64,000 nucleotides of DNA, taken from contig JABYQU010000002.1 of the NCBI GenBank assembly GCA_022264855.1, positions 248,001 through 312,000 on the forward strand, written 5' to 3'. This document shows positions 11,309 through 23,908 of the stretch, in pieces. The stretch comes from Lenzites betulinus. Lineage: Eukaryota; Basidiomycota; Agaricomycetes; Polyporales; Polyporaceae. Within the stretch, counting starts at the first letter, position 1; the number at the start of each line of letters is the position of its first letter. Made by a program: the position numbers and the translations under genes. A model generated the notes under the pieces. That model made no database searches. It had not been told where the DNA came from and was given only the letters and a program-made list of their open reading frames with translations.

Positions 11309-12487
11309 ATGTCAACCGACCTCAACCCGCCCTGGTATGTCAAAGATCCCGACGACAGCATCGACCCTGGAGGAATCCCAGACCGCCTACTGTGCCACCC
11401 AGAGCTGCAGGAACGAGGGCTGGTACCGTTCATTCCTACCAAACCTGTAGGAGTTCAGTGCCCAACGCCTGTCATCACCGTGACACTGATTCGCATACTT
11501 GCTAATAGGGTGTAGTGTTCAGCACTTCCCCCTTCGTACAGCCAATTTTCATCATCAAGATTCTCAATACGGAACGAGAAGAGCGCGAGATCTACAAGCG
11601 GCTGCTATCAGAGGCAAACCAACGTCCCAATAACCACACACTGCCTTCCGAGTTGACGCGAACAGGCCATCCACTGCTTATTATGCCCGAGATTCAGAGC
11701 ATACGATTCATACATTTCGGAGAATGGCCTCCTCGTAAGGCGATGGATATCATATTCCAGCTGGTAGAGGTTTGTGACACGACGCCACTTTCATCCGGCA
11801 CGTTCTGATTTGACTGTCGCAACTCAAAAGGGCGTGGAGTTTTTACACAGCCGCCACATCGTACACATGGTGCGTCCGTCGACACATTACATGGAGCTTA
11901 CTCTAAGATGTCGTCATAGGATATGTGCCGGATGAATTTGATGGCCGGGCTCCCCCAGGACGCGGACGCGCACAAAAATGTTGTCGCCCACAAACTTTAC
12001 ATCATCGACTTCGACACCTCAAGACAGTTCGCTCTGGGCCCAGGTGTACAGCCAGCCGTGGTACTCCCGGAGTCGCAGACAGAGAAACCGAACGGGCTGC
12101 AGCGGTTCGATCCCTATTCCTGGGATGTGTATTGCGTGGGACGCACGTTGGAGCGTCTCTTCGAGGTAAGCTACCAGTGCTACTACTAGTGTCAAGCGTC
12201 CAGTATTGGACTCACCGGCACTATTGCAGCAATACACTGAGCAAACGAACTTACGGATCACCTGGGTGGCCGAATTATATATCAAGTGGCTGATTGGGAA
12301 CGAACGAGGTTGCCCTGGGGTGTGCCGGTGTCGCCCAACGGCGCGTACCGCCCTGCGAGTCATCAAGCTCCTCGTACGTGTTGTCGACGCTATGGAAGGT
12401 TGTCGTTGGGCGGCCAATGCCATCTTGTCTTTGTGGCCGAGCTGGGCCTGGATCAATTGGAAGGATGCGACGCGTAAAGCCTCATGA
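11309..12487 (+). CDS. Protein-kinase-like protein, complete copy of a tandem pair
   Basis: Five exons (11309-11446, 11509-11769, 11831-11869, 11920-12165, 12230-12487), all phase 0, give 313 residues. The N-terminal block (LNPPWYVKDP...IDPGGIPDRLL) is not a known domain. A compact kinase fold follows: a possible ATP-site lysine in FIIKILN, a catalytic-loop equivalent HIVHMDMCRMNLM that keeps the H-x-D...N spacing, and a metal-binding motif DFD instead of DFG (YIIDFDTSRQF). A YSWDVYCVG segment resembles the DxW region of kinases. No glycine-rich loop is obvious. Activity is uncertain; the family resembles divergent kinase-like proteins common in mushroom genomes (inference). A 3'-truncated copy follows 180 bp downstream. 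Confidence 0.72.
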
Positions 12488-12669
12488 TTTGTTTTTGAAT
12501 TTTCTGTTGACTTGCTTGCTGTTTATATACCATTCGGAGCTATCTGCTTGTACTTTCATCTCGTGACTCTCGCCGCTAAATATCATCGCCGGGCCTACTA
12601 TACCGCGAATACATGCAGGATGTGCTATCGGTGCAGGCAAATAAAGCCGACTAGAATAGAGATCTTTGA

Positions 12670-13215
12670 ATGAGCCAGCAAGAACCCGATGAAACGTTTA
12701 ACGAGCGGCGCGCCAAGCCTTTCCAAACCACTACTCATTGTTCGACGTTCACTCGCAAGATCTCAACCGACCTCAACCCGCCCTGGTATGTCACCTCTTC
12801 GGATGGCAGCTTCGACCCCGGAGGAATACCCGACCGTCTACTGCATCACCCGGAGCTACAGGAACGGGAGATGGTACCCGCCAGCCCTATCAACCCGGTA
12901 GGATAACCTTCTTTACACTCACAGGCACTTATACAGCGAATTAATGGCTGCCAACAGGGTGTCGTGTTTACCACTACCCCTCTTACAAGGCCAATTTACA
13001 TTATCAAGGTTCTTAATACGGACCGCGAAGAACTTGCGATCTACAAGCGGCTGCTCAGCGATATGAAACGGTCCAACAACCACACCATTCCTTGCGAACT
13101 GACGCGAACAGGCCACCCACTACTGATTATGCCCTTAATTTATGGCATAATATGGATTTACAAGGGACATTGGTCTCCCCGGGACGCCATGGATGTCATA
13201 CTGCAGTTCGTAGAG
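12670..13215 (+). pseudogene. 3'-truncated tandem copy of the kinase-like gene
   Basis: Exon 1 (12670-12897) and exon 2 (12958-13215) align in order with exons 1 and 2 of the complete upstream copy. They share the LNPPWYV and GGIPDRLL blocks, the same intron position after a Pro codon and the same PxxxxIIKxLNTxREE and ELTRTGHPLLIMP blocks. A splice donor (GTCCGT) still follows the final GAG codon, but exons 3-5 with the catalytic loop and DFD motif are missing: the DNA runs straight into the 3' end of the convergent RecQ-like gene 34 bp later. Loss of the whole catalytic half makes it a likely pseudogene, although the remaining frame is open. Confidence 0.75.
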
Positions 13216-13249
13216 GTCCGTCACGCCACAGCACCTATAGCGACATGCC

Positions 13250-15387
13250 TCAGCTTAACGCTCGGGGAGCAAACACCCAAGGAGGGTCCCTGAGTTTCGA
13301 GATGATGTCTGATGTACTTGAGATAGAAGCATCATAGACGAGAGCATGGATCATGTCGTCGGAGAGGAGCCCCGACTCACTGAAGGGGGTGTTCTGGTAG
13401 CGTGTGAGGATCGTTTCGAGCCGCCATGTCTTCAACGCTTTGATTGCGGCCTCGCGATGCTCGCCCGTACGTATTATGCGAGGGGCAGGATTCGATTGGG
13501 AGGGGTCATGAGAGGTAGCCATTGAAGACTCAGTGTTCTCCTTGCGTCTCTTGCTCGTTGTGAGTGCAAGGGACACTGGGGGAGAGGGTGAATGTGGTCG
13601 CTTTCGATTCGTGGGACTAGATGGTGGGATAGAGGTGAAGGCGGCAGAGGGGGAGGATGCTCCGATGTTGGGGCTTCTGAGTGCTTCTTCTCGGCATCTA
13701 TCACAGCAGCGAGTTCTCGTGTTCTCGACGTCTTTGTAATTATATTTAGATCAGCAGCGCTCAGGTACAGACACACATACACTCTTTATACATACCACGA
13801 ACGGGGTTGCAGAAGAACTCGTCTGCTGATTCTCGGCGGCAACCTTCACGGCTCAGCCAGACTCGGAGTGAGCTCTCCAGAGCCTTTCGATACTCTACGT
13901 CCTTCTGCGCGGATGTATCATGACCTCTCACTCCATCAGCTGTCTGATTCGTCTCCTTCCCAGACTTGCGCTTCTTTGACTTCTTCGGCACTTTCCTCTT
14001 GATTATCTGGAAGGCAGCCTTCTCGATAAGGAGCACTGCAGTAGCACGGAGGTGCGGCGAACGCCCTGCCCGCCCTGCGCGCTGGATCCACGTGGTCAAA
14101 GACGGTGGTGCACCGAACTGGACGACTTGAGTTATATCGGGGATGTCTGCACCCTGCGCAACACCATCAGATGCTCGTGCAATATAATTTATAAAGTCGC
14201 AGGCTTCACATACCATTCCCGCAGCCTCTGTCGCTACCAATACTCTCACAGTGCCATCTGTGAACTGCTCCATTGCTTTCTCGCGAGCCTGTTTGCGACG
14301 GCATGCATGGAGAAACGTGATGGGCGGTTGACCAGTATATGGCACACGCAGTTGTTCGCAGAGGTGGCGCCAGACCGCGAGCGTAGCATTGCGAGTGTTG
14401 GCGAAGACCAACGTTTTGGGGATATCAGATGGACGAGAAATGTTGCGTAGAGGAAGAACACGATCGAGACTACCGTAGTCGGTTGAATTGTCCATGAGGA
14501 CGACATCCTGATAGATGTTAGCTCGATCATTCCCCAAATTCAAGTAGAATGCCTCCGCAGGGTCGATCTCAAGGCTATCCTCGATTTCATTGAGCACACC
14601 TGGTGCTACCGTCGCGGAAAACGCCGCAACAGGCGCGGTGCGGCGTGCAAATGTTCTCAAAGAGCTGAGCTCCGCATACGATGGGCGAAAATCGCCACCC
14701 CATTGAGAGATACAATGTGCCTCATCAACTATAAACCCCGTTAGCGTGCCCGACAACCCCATGTCTCGCAAAGTCTCGCGGGCAGCAGGATTTTTGAGGC
14801 TCATCTCCGGACCCATGAAGAGGGCGCGGAAAGAGTTCGATGTGATTTCCTGCAACAAGAAACCAATAAGTGAACACCTTGTAAGCTCACTACTAGTGAC
14901 CAGACTTACCGCAGCGAGTTCCTTAGTCCAGGTATCACCGTTCACGGCTCGCGCGGAAACACCTAGTTTCCGAAAGCGTTTAGCCTGTTATATATTCAGA
15001 AATCACTTTGAATAAGTAGTATGTGCATTATACCTGATCGCGCTGTAGAGACTTCAACGGAGAAATCACCGGAAGAGTCTTGTGAGCGTTTTGGGGGAGG
15101 AGAAGGGGGAGGAGGTAGGGGATTGTTTTTCCAGAGCCGGTCCCAGCAATGACAATGCAATCCAGCCCCAGTAAGAAAGCCTCAGCAACATCGAGCTGCC
15201 ATTTGTAAGGGCGTTTTCCGCCTGACCGCGTTTCGAAGCTGTCCACCATAAGTTTACGCGTTTCAGCAGAGTTATAGCCCGAAGCAGAGAAGTGTTTTTG
15301 ACGAGCTTTGCGAAGGTTTTCTTGACCTAACTTCTGGCGCTTCTGGTCGGCAGTCGCTTTACGAAGATGAGCATCAGAGTGCACCAT
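13250..15387 (-). CDS. RecQ-like DNA helicase
   Basis: Five exons (15387-15034, 14984-14910, 14849-14214, 14153-13796, 13731-13250) give 634 residues. Superfamily 2 helicase motifs appear in order: a Q-like region ([14 protein letters not shown]), Walker [19 protein letters not shown], the DEAH box [22 protein letters not shown], the motif IV/V region ATEAAGMGADIPDI (joined across an intron) and motif [11 protein letters not shown] Cys-containing RecQ-type zinc region follows ([13 protein letters not shown], then CCDRC across the last intron), and then a Ser/Pro-rich linker and a conserved-looking tail. No HRDC domain is seen. RecQ enzymes unwind DNA 3'-5'; the role of these extra RecQ-like copies in mushrooms is not established. 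Its stop lies 34 bp from the truncated kinase copy. Confidence 0.85.
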
Positions 15388-16799
15388 AGTGAACACTTGT
15401 ATGTCGCGTTATAGACAAGGGACAAGTCTTGCGCGTCGCGACTGGAGAACGACGAGCGCGCCACTGCCAAAAGGGGCAGGTTATCGGGCGGATTTGATCT
15501 TAGCCACTCTCCTGGCTCAGGAACCGTCACTCTCGCGCCACATTTGGTGGGCGCCAACTGGCAAGGGGGGTGGCTCTATCAAAATGCCCCAGACGTGTTA
15601 TTCAGCGGTGGGCGGGGTGCGGGAATTACAACGGGTGGGTACGAGACCAGCATTTTTCTGTCTCTATCCTCATTCATCATTTCTCATTACCATCATTCTC
15701 AGATTTCAGCCCTATGGCCATTTTCACGGACACATTCATGATCACGCACTGGACACTCGCTCGTTATTTATTGAGCGCTGCAAGCTAGAGCTTGCAGCGT
15801 GGACTGGTGCACGTAGACTGCACACAGTGAATAGGACTTTGCAACGCACGTTGATGTGCATGTGCATACCTCCGCGTTCGATGCGCCATTGAACGTCTTC
15901 GACTACGAAGCATCATGTATGCCGAGAACGAGCGACGCCGACGCCAGTGGCATGCGGTACGCTGAGAGCAGGTGCCACTTCGTAACGTACGCTTGCACGA
16001 CTATTTTTGTTTTGGCGTTCGGTATGCTGCAAGCGTTCTGCGCTCGTCGTTCGTTGACCGTCCATATATTCCAACAGACACTAAAGTCTCTATCCCCATG
16101 CCAGAAAGCTGCCCGAGTCCTGTACGATATGAGTATATGTGCGCATTCTCGGGACCGTACTCCGGGGACACGCACCTCATGTGGCGGTTAAACCTGCTGG
16201 CCGAGCGACGTAGACATCGAAACTTCAGACCGAGCTAAGTCCCAGTGCACATGGTGCCCGGCGCGATCTGCAGATATCGGACGACTGGGTTGCACCAATT
16301 ATGTTGGAACCATTACGCCCTGGTTCGCCCGTTGTCCTCTTGCCGCGCGTCCCGAACGTACTTACCCAAGCGTGGCAGGAGCCATATGCGCTAACGCACG
16401 TTCACCCGCTGTGCACCGGCGGTGATGTAGCTGCCGTCTTGCTTCTAGCGCGGCGGGACCGCATGACCCAGCGAGCGATAAACATATCGAAGCTGGGAGA
16501 GGTCTTGGCCGAAGGCGGGCACGTCGTGCATCATGCACGACGCCTATGACATGGGGGTTCGAAGATGGAAGGGCGGGTCCTCGTCCGGGAGATGACTATG
16601 GCGGCTACCGGCCGGTGGTCGTGCTTGCGATGCACATGCGTCCGAACGACGTTGTACCCTGAGGGGAGCGTGGTCGGTCCATAGTCGGTTGGACGCCAGA
16701 GGGAGGCCATAAAAGCGCACTTGAAGGTGGGGGGACGGGCAGCGGTTCGACCCTCTTCGTGCGGCGCAGTCTGTCCTCCACGCCTTTGAGATACTTGTC
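15388..16799. other. Gap without a recognisable gene
   Basis: About 1.4 kb between the helicase start and the ribonuclease start. Only short frames without motifs are present. The left part should contain the helicase promoter and the right part the ribonuclease promoter. No transposon ends, tRNA or coding exons were seen. Confidence 0.4.
16708..16715 (+). promoter_or_regulatory. TATA-like box of the ribonuclease gene
   Basis: CATAAAAG lies about 85 bp upstream of the ribonuclease ATG, a plausible core-promoter distance for a fungal gene encoding a secreted enzyme. Inferred from motif and position only. Confidence 0.4.
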
Positions 16800-17388
<589 letters not shown>

Positions 17389-17505
17389 GGAACTGAGATA
17401 TTGGATAACACATACCAAGAATATGTATTTTGACCTGAGGGATCTCCGTTCAGGTTATGGGCATGATGTGGGAATTACAGAGCATAACGATACAGTATCA
17501 TACAA

Positions 17506-18390
17506 TCAGTACTGAAGGCGGAACATGAACTGGAAACTGTACTGCTTGGTATCGGGGTCCCAGTGAGACCAGTTCCAGAAGCCAGCATCGTCGGACTCGT
17601 CCTCGATCTCGCGTGCGGGGATGCGGAACGCGATGGTCTCGTAAGGCTCCGCAGCAACCTAGGAAGTTGTTAGCGTCATTGCGGTCGGAAACGGTCGGAA
17701 ACGAGAAACCGACGTACGATGAGGTACTGGTAGGCCTTGTTGGGTGGCTCTTTCCTCTGCTCCCATGCACTCATGAATCTCCGGCGGGGGATAATATCTG
17801 GCTTGACCTGTGGCAAGTGCACCTGGACCATCATACCCTCCTTTCCGGTGTCCCTGTCCCTGACCTTGGTGACTCGGTATCCAGGACGCCCAATCTTCAA
17901 GAAGACCTTCTTGTGGACATTTTGCTGGGCAGGCGCAATCATGAGCTGCGTCTCCTTCAGGTCGCGGGCTGCTCGGCGGGCAAGGTTCGTTTGATGCTTC
18001 TTCCCTTGGGTATGTGCCAGGTAGGAGCCTTCATTTGTGTGGAGAGTGAGGCAGAGTCGACATTCGAGCGAGCCAAGATGGTTGCGAAGGATATACGGGT
18101 CCTGAGGGAATCTCAGCATGTGCGAGCCGTGCCACCAGGTTCAGACATACCTTTGCAAGGTCAATAGTCTCCAGGGCCAGTTTCCTTAGCCGCTCCCTCC
18201 TGTCGACATTGGTCTCGGAAGCCCCGGCCACGCCACCACCACCGAACTTGGAACCTACACGGTTCTGGTCGTGGCGCGTCAACAACGTCTGTGCAGTTCC
18301 AAGTCTATGTGCATACCTGATAATCTAGGTAAAGAGAGCGATATCAGTTATTGTGTGCTTCATAGCTCTGAGCCATATACACGTACCCAT
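17506..18390 (-). CDS. SF3A2: Splicing factor 3A subunit 2 (SF3a66/Prp11)
   Basis: Five exons (18390-18387, 18324-18317, 18264-18151, 18101-17718, 17658-17506) give 220 residues. The first two coding exons are only 4 and 8 nt; together with exon 3 they make MDYQNRVGSKFGGGG, which fits the family start. The matrin-type C2H2 zinc finger is visible as CRLCLTLHTNEGSYLAHTQGKKH, followed by KIGRPGYRVTK, RRRFMSAWEQR and AAEPYETIAF, all family signatures. The human protein has a long Pro-rich tail after this core; here the protein stops just after FQFMFRLQY, as in other fungi. It is part of the U2 snRNP, where SF3a supports branch-site recognition. It is divergent from RRP5. Confidence 0.95.
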
Positions 18391-18720
18391 TTTTCCAGGC
18401 GAAGGACAGAGAGCGTATGAGAGAGGTGGAGACTCGCAAAGGAGAATCGCAAGATGCTGAGCGGCTCAACGGCAGCAAGGTGCTGGGATGCTGAGTCAGC
18501 AGTTTCGACGCGCAAGATTCAATCTCACCGATCACTGCACACGGGCGGCAAAATTTGGGCCGCTTCAGCAATTGCAGCCTCAGGCTCGTACTGCTGAGCT
18601 TCCTCTCTCTAGTCTTGTTTGTTGTGTCTTTATCGCCAGGTCCTCTATTTGACCCGCTTCCTATCAACTCTTGCCTACCTTTGGACTATAGCTAGGCTAC
18701 ATTTACGATTTTCACGCGAG
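18391..18720. promoter_or_regulatory. Divergent promoter between SF3A2 and RRP5
   Basis: 330 bp separate the start codons of two essential RNA-processing genes transcribed in opposite directions. No TATA box was identified. A CT-rich patch near 18590-18670 lies just upstream of the RRP5 start. Co-regulation is only a possibility suggested by the layout. Confidence 0.45.
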
Positions 18721-21700
18721 ATGGCTGCAGGCAAGAAGCGCGTCCTGGACGAAGCGTCCGGCAGTCCTAAGGCGAAGAAGACCAAGACAGACAAGACAGT
18801 GCGAAAGGCCAAGGAGGAGACAGCGAAGCCAACACAACCGCCCTCCGCCCTCGTAGCGGACGAGATTGATTTCCCCAGAGGTGGGGGTACTAGCTTGACG
18901 CCCCTGGAGGTCAAAACATTGCGCGCGGAGGCCGCGCAGGAAGCAGACAAGGAGCTGTTCGCGGTTTGTCAATACCATTCATAGTGGTTTCGCGTACTCA
19001 CTACTTTTACAGGACTCGGTCAAGGAGGCCAAATCCAAACGGAGACGGAAGTCCGAAGTGAGCGGGAAGCTCAAAGCTGGGGAAAAGGATGACAAGAAAG
19101 CGGCGGGAGTACGGATAGAGCACCTCAACTATAAGGTTTGTGTTTAGGTATGCGACGCGACGCTCATACTCACAGTGCAATTAGCGAGTGTCAGTAGGCA
19201 TGAAGATCCTTGGACAAATCGTCGCTGTGGAACCACTTGCTCTCATTGTGTCCCTCCCCAACCAGCTCTTTGCCCACGTCCCTATAACCCATGTATCCAC
19301 TCAGCTCACACACCTTCTGGAGAACATGGACGACGCGGACGCGAAATCTGACGAGGAAGACGAGGAAGAAGCATCTCCCTCACGCATACCTGACCTCTCC
19401 GACATATTCAAGCCAGGACAGTACGTTCGGGCAGTGGTTAGCGCGGTACACGCACCCGGGTCTACCGATGCTTCAGGTCTTGGCCGTGCGCGCGACGAGG
19501 TCCAAAAAGCCAGCAGGCGTGTGGAGTTAAGTCTGATCCCCGAGAAGGTGAACGAAGGGGTGGCGAAAACGGACCTACGGGCAGGGCTTGTGAGTAACAT
19601 CTAGCTAGCTGCGAGCAGTTATTAACATCTTAATAGGTGCTCTCCGCATCAGTCAAAAGCGTAGAAGATCATGGGTATATCCTCGACCTTGGCATGTCTG
19701 AAGTGACCGGGTTCCTATCGTTCAAAGACGCGCAGAAGGGTCATTTCGATGAGGACAAGAAGCTACAAGTCGGTCGTTTGCTAGACGTCATCGTTTCCAA
19801 GCTTTCTGGGAACGGGCGGACATGTAACGTTTCGGTCGACCCCCAAACGCTCACATCTGTCTCGGTACGTGTTGCTTTAACCAGGAAGACTCACTTGCTG
19901 ACCTGTATCTAGCTCGCAGAGGTGAACAGTGTAAACTCTGTCCTCCCTGGCGCCCTAGTGCAGTCCTTGGTGACGGCCGTTCAGTCTGACGGTCTGATAC
20001 TGCAAGTCCTCGGGTTCTTTGACGGGACAGTGGACCAATTCCATCTCCCTCCGGGCGATCCGGAAGACAACTACAAAATCGGACAGAAGGTCAAGGCCCG
20101 TATTCTATATGGTATCAGCCCTTCGACTCCCCCGCGGTTTGCCCTCTCTTTGGCAGAGCATGTCATCAAGTATAAGACAAAGTCTGCGATATCGGATGCC
20201 GTAGATACCGATTTACAGGAGGCGTATCCTATAGGAACCGTGTTGGATGCTGTCAAGGTTACCCGGGTCGAAAGCGAGCGCGGTCTTACGGTAGAAGTCG
20301 GCTCTGGGATCGAGGGTTTCGTACATGTGCGAATCATTTGCATTGGCTGTTATGCGGGACCCGATTGACCTTCTACGCAGATATCGCAAGTCTCGGATGA
20401 GCATGTTCCCGCTCTATCAACATCATCAGGTGCTTGGAAGATCGGCACCGTCCATCAGGCTCGCGTTACCGGATATTTCTCGTTCGATGGAATTCTCCAG
20501 CTCTCCTTACGGCCGTCCGTCCTTGCACAGAAGTTCCTCCAGGTCGGCGACGTTCAAGTTGGCGAAGTCATCAAGGGGACAGTGAAGAAGCTTACCGATT
20601 CTGCCCTTTTCGTCTCCATCTCTGGGAACGTGGATGGCGTGATCTGGCCCAACCATTATGCCGACATTGTGTTGAAGCACCCTCAAAAGCGTTTCAAACC
20701 TGGAGGGAGTATCAAGTGCCGAGTACGTAGGATACTGAAATGCTGTCTCCTAGCGCCTCACTAATTGATCTATAGGTCCTAGTTGTGGACGCTGACCGGA
20801 AACGCATCGCACTCACTGCGAAGAAGACCCTTGTCGAATCCACACTGCCGATCGTTTCTCAGCGCGGCGCAGTTCAAGTCGGCGTGGTCACACATGCAGT
20901 CGTGTTCAAGACCTCGGAGAAAAGCTTGCACGTTGAATTCTACAACAACCTGAAGGCCACCGTCCCCGCACGCGAAGCTAGGTATGTCGCCATATATATG
21001 CTCGTCTGTACCTTAAAACTGAACCCTGTCAGCGAAACTACACCGTCTTCTCTGTCAGCCGCGTTTCCTATTGGCAAACCTGTTCAAGTCCGCATCATTG
21101 CAGTCGACCAGGAGACTGGACGTATCACGGCGAGCATTCGGCAAGCCTCACCGAACTACAAATCCGCCATAACAGATATCAGTGGAGTAGACATCGGCGA
21201 CATCGTCGGGGTACAGTCTCTGATATTCGCAAGGACAAGGCGGTGGTTACTCTTCATCCGACACAAGTCATCGCCCTGCTCTCCTTGAACAACCTCGCGA
21301 ATCGCAGGGAAGTTTCCGTCGCGCAGCTCCGTTCGACGCTCAAGGTCAGCGACAAGTTGTCCGACCTCGTGGTCACTTCAAGGAATCCCGAGAAGGGTTT
21401 CGTGCTGGTAGCGACAAAGCCAAAGGAGAAGGAGGTTCTGCTCCAGAAAAACCACCTGTCCTTGGAATCCGTACAACCTGGCCAGCTTGTTGGCGGCCGT
21501 GTGCTCCGCCACATTCGCTACGGTGCGCTCATCAAGTTGAGCAACTCCATCACTGGTATCCTCCATCCCACCGACGCCGCGGACGATTACGAGAGCGGCA
21601 AACCTTTCCCCGCTGTTGACTCAGTTTTGAGGGCGACGGTCCTTTCGGTCGACACGGAGAGGCGACAGCTGACGCTGTCAACACGGATGTCCCGTCTGTT

Positions 21701-23908
21701 CCCCTCTCAGGACAAGCCGATCATTGACCGCGAGATCACGTCGTTGAGCGATGTCAAGGTTGGTGAAACCCTCCGTGGTTTCATCAAGAGCGTCGCAGAA
21801 CACGGTCTATTCGTCACATTGGGTCGTGACATCGATGCGCGAGTCCAGATCAAGGAGCTCTTCGACGACGTGAGTATGGAAGACAAACGCTCGCCATGTA
21901 TATGCTCACACCGCTTCAGTATGTCAAGGACTGGAAGAGCCGGTTCACAGTAAACCAGCTTGTCAAGGGGCGGATTCTCAGGTCCGCATCAATAGACATG
22001 GCACCCTGTCCTCATTACTAATGCCTTGTATAGTGTCAACGTCGAGAAGAAACAGGTCGAACTGTCCTTCCGCTCTAGCGACTCGAAGCGAGACGGCCGT
22101 TCGCAACTCAGCCTGTCTGATCTGTCCGAGGGTCAGAAGATTGATGGACGTGTCAAGCGAGTAGAAGACTATGGGATGTTCATCGAGATTGAGGGCTCAA
22201 AACTCAGCGGTCTCTGCCATAAGTCCGAGGTAAGTGTCGCTAGTTTCAATCCCCTTACGTTTACCAAGACGTCTTGCTTGCCATAGCTTTCCGACAACAA
22301 GGACGCCGACGTTACCCTAGCGCTTCGGAGCTTCCGTGAGGGCGACAAAGTGAAGGCCGTGGTCCTCTCTGTTGATAAGGAGAAGCGGCGGATTTCTCTT
22401 GGCCTGAAGCCTTCCTACTTTGAGGAGACAGATTTCGCTCAGGAAGAATCCGAGTCTGAAGACGAGGCCGCGTCTGCACCTGGCTTCGGTGTCGTGGAGG
22501 ATGCTGAGGGTGACGACGAAGACGTTGACGGTGACGATGACGACGAAGATGTCGACCTAGAGGATGCTGAGGAGGACGAAGAGGACAATCAGGAGGAAGA
22601 GTCTGAGGATGGCGAAGATGTGGCGATGGACGTCGACCTTACCCTCGAACTCCAAAAACCATCCAAGAGCTCAGCAGCTGCTCCGGGAAGCACTTCGGAA
22701 ACCCTCGACTTCGATGGCTTCCAATGGTCCGCCCCCAATCCTGCCGAAGATGTGGAGATGGAGTCCGACGAGGAGAGCGACGAGGACGACCAGCAGGACG
22801 GCAAGAAAAAGAAGAAGAAGCGCAAGGCGATCGAGCTGGACCTAACAGCAGACATGCACACCAAGGCCCCGACTCCAACGCCGACTTCGAGCGCCTCCTT
22901 CTCGGCTCGCCGAACTCGTCCTACCTCTGGGTCCAGTACATGTCATTCCAGCTGCAGATTTCAGAGATCGACAAGGCCCGCGAGATCGCCAAGCGCGCGT
23001 TCAAGACGATCAACTTCCGTGAGGAGCAGGAGAAGCTGAACGTCTGGATCGCGCTGCTCAACTTAGAGAACATCTACGGCACCGACGAGTCGCTCGAGTC
23101 CACCTTCAAAGACGCTGCACGCCACAACGACTCCAAGACGGTCCACCTACGGATGTCAGAGATCTTCGAACAAAGCGAGAAGCCTGAGGTACATTGGTTC
23201 CTATATTCGGCGAGTTCATTTACTGAATATGGATGGCGTTGTGACTACAGCAAGCGGAGGAGCACTTCAAGAAGACGGTCAAGAAGTTCTCGCAGAGCTC
23301 CAAGGTCTGGACGCTGTTCGCGGAGCACTACCTCAAACGCGGCATGCTGGAGGAGGCGCGCAAGCTTCTACCCCGCAGCCTGCAAAGTCTCGAGAAGCGC
23401 AAACGTAAGGGCTCGTGCTCGTCTCTGTTGGCCTTCCCCACTGATTGCAGTTTTGTGCTCCATAGATTTGAAGACTATTTGCAAGTTCGCACAGCTTGAG
23501 TATAAGCTCGGTGATCCAGAGCGGGGGAAGACCATCTTCGAAGGCATCGTCGACTCGCACGCGAAGCGTTGGGACATGTGGTCAATCTACATCGACATGG
23601 AAGCTGTGCAGGGCGACATCATGAGCTTGAGGTGAGATAGTTGCATACGTCTTTCATTGAATGTTACTGACATCGTTGTAGGAATCTGTTCAACCGACTC
23701 CTCGCCCTCAAGATGACGAGCCATAAAGCGAAGTAAGTTGCATCAATCATGTCGTGCGAACACGCATTGACGATTTGTTTGTCACAGATCCTTCTTCAAG
23801 AAGTGGTTAGAACTTGAGCGTCGGCTGGGCGATGAGGAAGGTCAAGCCGCAGTGAAGGCAAAAGCTGTCGAGTGGACACAGCGCGCAGTCGGTAACGCAG
23901 AGTCATAG
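18721..23908 (+). CDS. RRP5: rRNA biogenesis protein RRP5, with two apparent single-base frame breaks
   Basis: Fifteen exons (18721-18963, 19013-19135, 19185-19589, 19637-19864, 19913-20326, 20381-20722, 20776-20981, 21033-21869, 21920-21981, 22034-22229, 22287-23188, 23251-23404, 23466-23631, 23682-23732, 23788-23908) encode a protein of about 1480 residues. A Lys-rich N-terminus is followed by repeated S1 RNA-binding domains (GxxxxGxVxxVxxxGxxV patterns), a long acidic linker and C-terminal HAT/TPR helices (ADFERLLLGSPNSSYLWVQY, NVWIALLNLE). Rrp5 acts in both 40S and 60S pre-rRNA processing in the nucleolus. Reading frames fail to join at a G4 run (21208-21211) and a C4 run (22867-22870). 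Each needs one extra base, and the total exon length is two bases short of a multiple of three. Protein similarity continues smoothly on both sides. Confidence 0.92.

Noticed and set aside
16741..16760. GGTTCGACCCT resembling a tRNA B-box
   Set aside because: No matching acceptor stem, A-box or cloverleaf around it; it lies in the ribonuclease 5' leader.
21211..21233. 23-nt GT-AG stretch as an intron explaining the first RRP5 frame break
   Set aside because: Far shorter than any fungal intron known to splice, and it would delete the conserved VSDIRK segment; a missing base is simpler.
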